Source of the DNA: Skeletonema tropicum
Lineage: Eukaryota; Bacillariophyta; Thalassiosirophyceae; Thalassiosirales; Thalassiosiraceae
Length of the DNA stretch: 64,000 bases
NCBI GenBank assembly: GCA_037178625.1
Contig: JAWZXG010000046.1
Location: forward strand, 22,625 to 86,624
Reading direction: 5' to 3'
Positions 61,349-64,000 of this stretch are shown one piece after another. The notes under the pieces are model-generated. The model saw nothing but the letters and a program-made list of their open reading frames with translations, made no database searches and had not been told where the DNA came from. How positions within the stretch are numbered: position 1 is the first letter of the stretch; every line of letters begins with the position of its first letter. The position numbers and the translations under genes are program-made.

Positions 61349-63589
61349 GGCGGCGTGTGGAGAATGGCGAGTGAGCCGAATGTAGCGTAATGATATTGAA
61401 TAAGTAATTCCACCGCCGATGATGAATTATTACACCACCGCCGATGTTGATGAATGGATTGAAGGTCGAGCGAAGCGAGACAGTGGAAGAATGATGCGAC
61501 AAGTCGAAAGTCGAGTGAGCCGGAGGCGAGGGAGATGGAAGTAATGCAAATACTGTCAACGGTACGGTGGTGGAAATAGTGAAGGAGCGAGTGAGCCGCC
61601 AGGCGAGGGAGCTGTTGATTTTTGATTTTGGTATTGCTATGGTATTATTGATAATGATGATATTGAAAATATTATATGGACGATGGAAGAATTGACGGTG
61701 GTGGAGGTAATTCTGTTCATTTTGTTGAAATTTCGAAATTTTGGAGTGTCTTCGGCGCTGGGGATGACTTTCTGGGGTACGGTCAATTTAGTTGAGTTGA
61801 TTGGCAAAGAATCGATATTTGGCCTTGAATAGTACCAATTGATAGAACTCGACGAGAGGATTCAAAATCACTACTCATCTCATTCATACGACCAATAGAA
61901 GGAGAGGTATGGATGTTTGGATGGGTAGAGTGCGTGGGAGTTTAGGTTGGACAAGTGACAAGGAGTGACGCTGAATGACTTCAAGGGTGCACCGTAAGCT
62001 TTCCAGCCACATGAACATCTTCAATCATACTCATTTACTATTTAATCATTATTTTTCATCTAGAGTCGAGGGCACAATTAATCAACAAACATTGTTGCCC
62101 GAACACCTAACAGTAACATAAAACTTCTTGATATTCATTTCTCTCTCCCCTCTACGTTAGTTTGCGTCCAAAAATTTAAACCTCTCCTCACGAATCCTCC
62201 TCCAAGCCTTCTTGCTAGCTCGTACTTCCTTCTTGATACGTTCCTCTTCCTCACGTTCCTTCTTATTCGGGTCTACGATGCTCTCGAAGGGTTCCGTAAT
62301 CCACTCATCCCAAACTGACTTGTCTGCCTCAACCTTCTCATTCGACTTGAGCTTCTTATTCTCTTCTATCTTTGCAGCAACTTCATCCGCCTCGTCAAGC
62401 CTCTTCTGTGCCCGAAGTGCCTGTTCGAGGTACTTGTATAATGTTAATGTAATAGTCTCATGATGGTCCGGTCCAATATCAGGAGATTGACATCGCAACT
62501 TGATGATGTCTGATGATCTTCCATGGTGCTACAGTAATATTAAAGCAGTGAATAGAAGAGGAGGACGGTGATGGCATGGCACAGTAGAATGTAGCTTTAT
62601 CATTGCATTGCTCTGTTGATGGCGGTATGTAATTTGAGACGGCCATCTTGATTTTTGAAGCGGTACCACCTTCTCAGCCGTATCAAAGCACAACACACGC
62701 AGATCAAAAATTGACAATGGCTGATATCTTGTCTCCTACGCGGCCAATGAAGGCGATAAGTGGCGTTTTGGAAAGCTCTCATTGCGCTCTATCGATTAGG
62801 CCTGTAATTATCCTGATTGGAGGACTTTCATTCAATCAATCCGTTCAAAAACAGGTCTAGAAAGTCACCAGTGGCTCTCAATCCGGCTCCACAGCCACAG
62901 CCCGAATTTGACGATATGACAACCAATCGAAAGCTCTTTTCAATCTCTTTCGATTAGTACTATCATTCAGCCAACTGAATAATCTAAACATAGCTCGGGC
63001 AAAGCCCTCGCAAAAAAGCGACCACTTTAGTCAGCCTTGTCCAGACAGTTGACAGTTGACAGTTGACAGTTGAGTTGATTGGTCGAAAATCCCAAAGAGC
63101 GACCAGTTCAATCAGCCTCACATCATGACAGTTGGCACGGAAGCATCAAACGCTTCGCTGAAGAACGATCACTTAATTCAGTAAGATCCAACTACTCACT
63201 GCTCGGGCAAAGCCCTCGCACAATACACTGAGCATAGATCAGCAATTGCTCATCAGTGAACTAAGTTACATGTACCGTCCAATGATAGTTAGATCAACTC
63301 AGTACCGTCCATGATAATAATCCATTGTGCAACATCAACTTGCCTCGACTGTGCTCGACATCCTCCGCTTCGCTCCAGACTTACTACCCAACAATTTAAT
63401 GTATTCATTTAATATATTCATTATCAATCTAAGTATGATCCCAACAACATCCGAGGAGGAGGAGGATGTTGGATTGACTATTCCTCCTCCTCACCGTCGC
63501 CGATGATGATGATCAACAGTTAGTTAACGCGAACTAGTAGTTTGGAATGATCATCGGAGGTGTGGTTGGGATTAATCATCATCATCATC
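61349..63589. repeat. Array unit 28 (2,241 bp)
   Basis: Three full TTGACAG repeats followed by an extra partial TTGAG (near 63072), giving exactly 2,236 plus 5 bases. Otherwise consensus. Confidence 0.97.
62157..62528 (-). CDS. TPR-like exon frame, unit 28 (intact)
   Basis: Identical protein to the reference copy; last copy in the window. Confidence 0.5.
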   Translation of the reverse strand, partial: HHGRSSDIIKLRCQSPDIGPDHHETITLTLYKYLEQALRAQKRLDEADEVAAKIEENKKLKSNEKVEADKSVWDEWITEPFESIVDPNKKEREEEERIKKEVRASKKAWRRIREERFKFLDAN

Positions 63590-64000
63590 GGCGGCGTGTG
63601 GAGAATGGCGAGTGAGCCGAATGTAGCGTAATGATATTGAATAAGTAATTCCACCGCCGATGATGAATTATTACACCCACCGCCGATGTTGATGAATGGA
63701 TTGAAGGTCGAGCGAAGCGAGACAGTGGAAGAATGATGCGACAAGTCGAAAGTCGAGTGAGCCGGAGGCGAGGGAGATGGAAGTAATGCAAATACTGTCA
63801 ACGTACGGTGGTGGAAATAGTGAAGGAGCGAGTGAGCCGCCAGGCGAGGGAGCTGTTGATTTTTGATTTTGGTATTGCTATGGTATTATTGATAATGATG
63901 ATATTGAAAATATTATATGGACGATGGAAGAATTGACGGTGGTGGAGGTAATTCTGTTCATTTTGTTTGAAATTCGAAATTTTGGAGTGTCTTCGGCGCT
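63590..64000. repeat. Array unit 29, partial (first 411 bp)
   Basis: Cut by the window edge. Small indels reappear: an extra C near 63677, a missing G near 63803, and an extra T plus a missing T near 63966-63973. The array continues to the right. Confidence 0.96.

Larger units (their letters stand above)
1..64000. repeat. Tandem array of a ~2.24-kb unit, 28 full copies plus a partial 29th
   Basis: The same sequence recurs head to tail from the first to the last base, with the landmark GGCGGCGTGTGG at 1, 2248, 4484, 6721, 8963, 11206, 13451, 15705 and so on to 63590. All copies have the same orientation, with no spacer and no interrupting element. Clean copies differ by only a few bases. The lengths 2,236 and 2,243 differ by exactly one 7-bp minisatellite copy. 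Both edges of the window lie inside the array, so its true length and insertion site cannot be seen. It could be a satellite-like tandem gene-fragment array, a multimer of a small circle, or partly an assembly expansion. Confidence 0.98.

Noticed and set aside
1..64000. CRISPR array
   Set aside because: The repeat unit is 2.24 kb with no variable spacers, and the 7-bp minisatellite copies are contiguous without spacers.
1..64000. Ribosomal DNA or 5S/snRNA gene array
   Set aside because: The unit size and tandem form suggested it, but no stretch resembles conserved rRNA, 5S or spliceosomal RNA sequence on either strand.
1..64000. Terminal-repeat transposon or satellite virus genome concatemer
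   Set aside because: No replication, capsid, transposase or integrase motif is present in any frame, and the inverted repeats are internal triplet runs rather than clear element termini.

Overview
The window is one uninterrupted head-to-tail tandem array. A unit of about 2.24 kb repeats 28 full times and ends in a 411-bp partial 29th copy at the right edge. I phase each unit at the motif GGCGGCGTGTGG; this is only a convenient landmark, because no flanking single-copy DNA is present to show where the duplication really begins. The cleanest units are 2,243 bp (four copies of an internal TTGACAG minisatellite) or 2,236 bp (three copies). No rRNA, tRNA, CRISPR array, transposase, integrase, reverse transcriptase or recognisable bacterial or phage gene is visible.

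Organism: most likely a eukaryote nuclear (or extrachromosomal) repeat. There are no bacterial operons or ribosome-binding-site/ORF patterns. The only credible coding segment is a minus-strand exon-like frame that begins just after an intron-acceptor-like TACTGTAG. It carries a motif of the kinesin-light-chain type of TPR repeat. I cannot name the lineage; a microalga or other protist is only a guess.

Unit layout (unit 2, 2248-4483, used as reference): about 0.8 kb of non-coding DNA with repeated CGAGTGAGCCG-type motifs; the minus-strand exon-like frame at 3056-3427 (TPR-like start, highly charged tail, TAA stop); about 0.5 kb with conflicting short frames and possible splice signals; a pair of 19-bp direct repeats flanking the TTGACAG minisatellite (3943-3972); and a cluster of inverted trinucleotide-rich repeats at 4333-4490 running into the next unit.

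Region by region: units 1-7 (1-15704) and 24-28 (from about 52.53 kb to 63589) are almost identical and all 12 carry the exon frame intact. Units 8-10 and 22-23 are dense with small insertions and homopolymer bursts, and their exon frames are broken. Units 11-21 have several single-base indels each. The noise rises to the right and drops abruptly near 22.93 kb and again near 52.53 kb. The two noisiest blocks (units 9-10 and 22-23, 13 units apart) share several idiosyncratic insertions at identical places. This looks like unpolished long-read sequence, probably the same molecule used twice in the assembly, rather than biological decay. The copy number and the 'pseudogenes' in the middle should therefore not be taken at face value. 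The array itself, the minisatellite length variation and the conserved exon frame are the parts most likely to be real.
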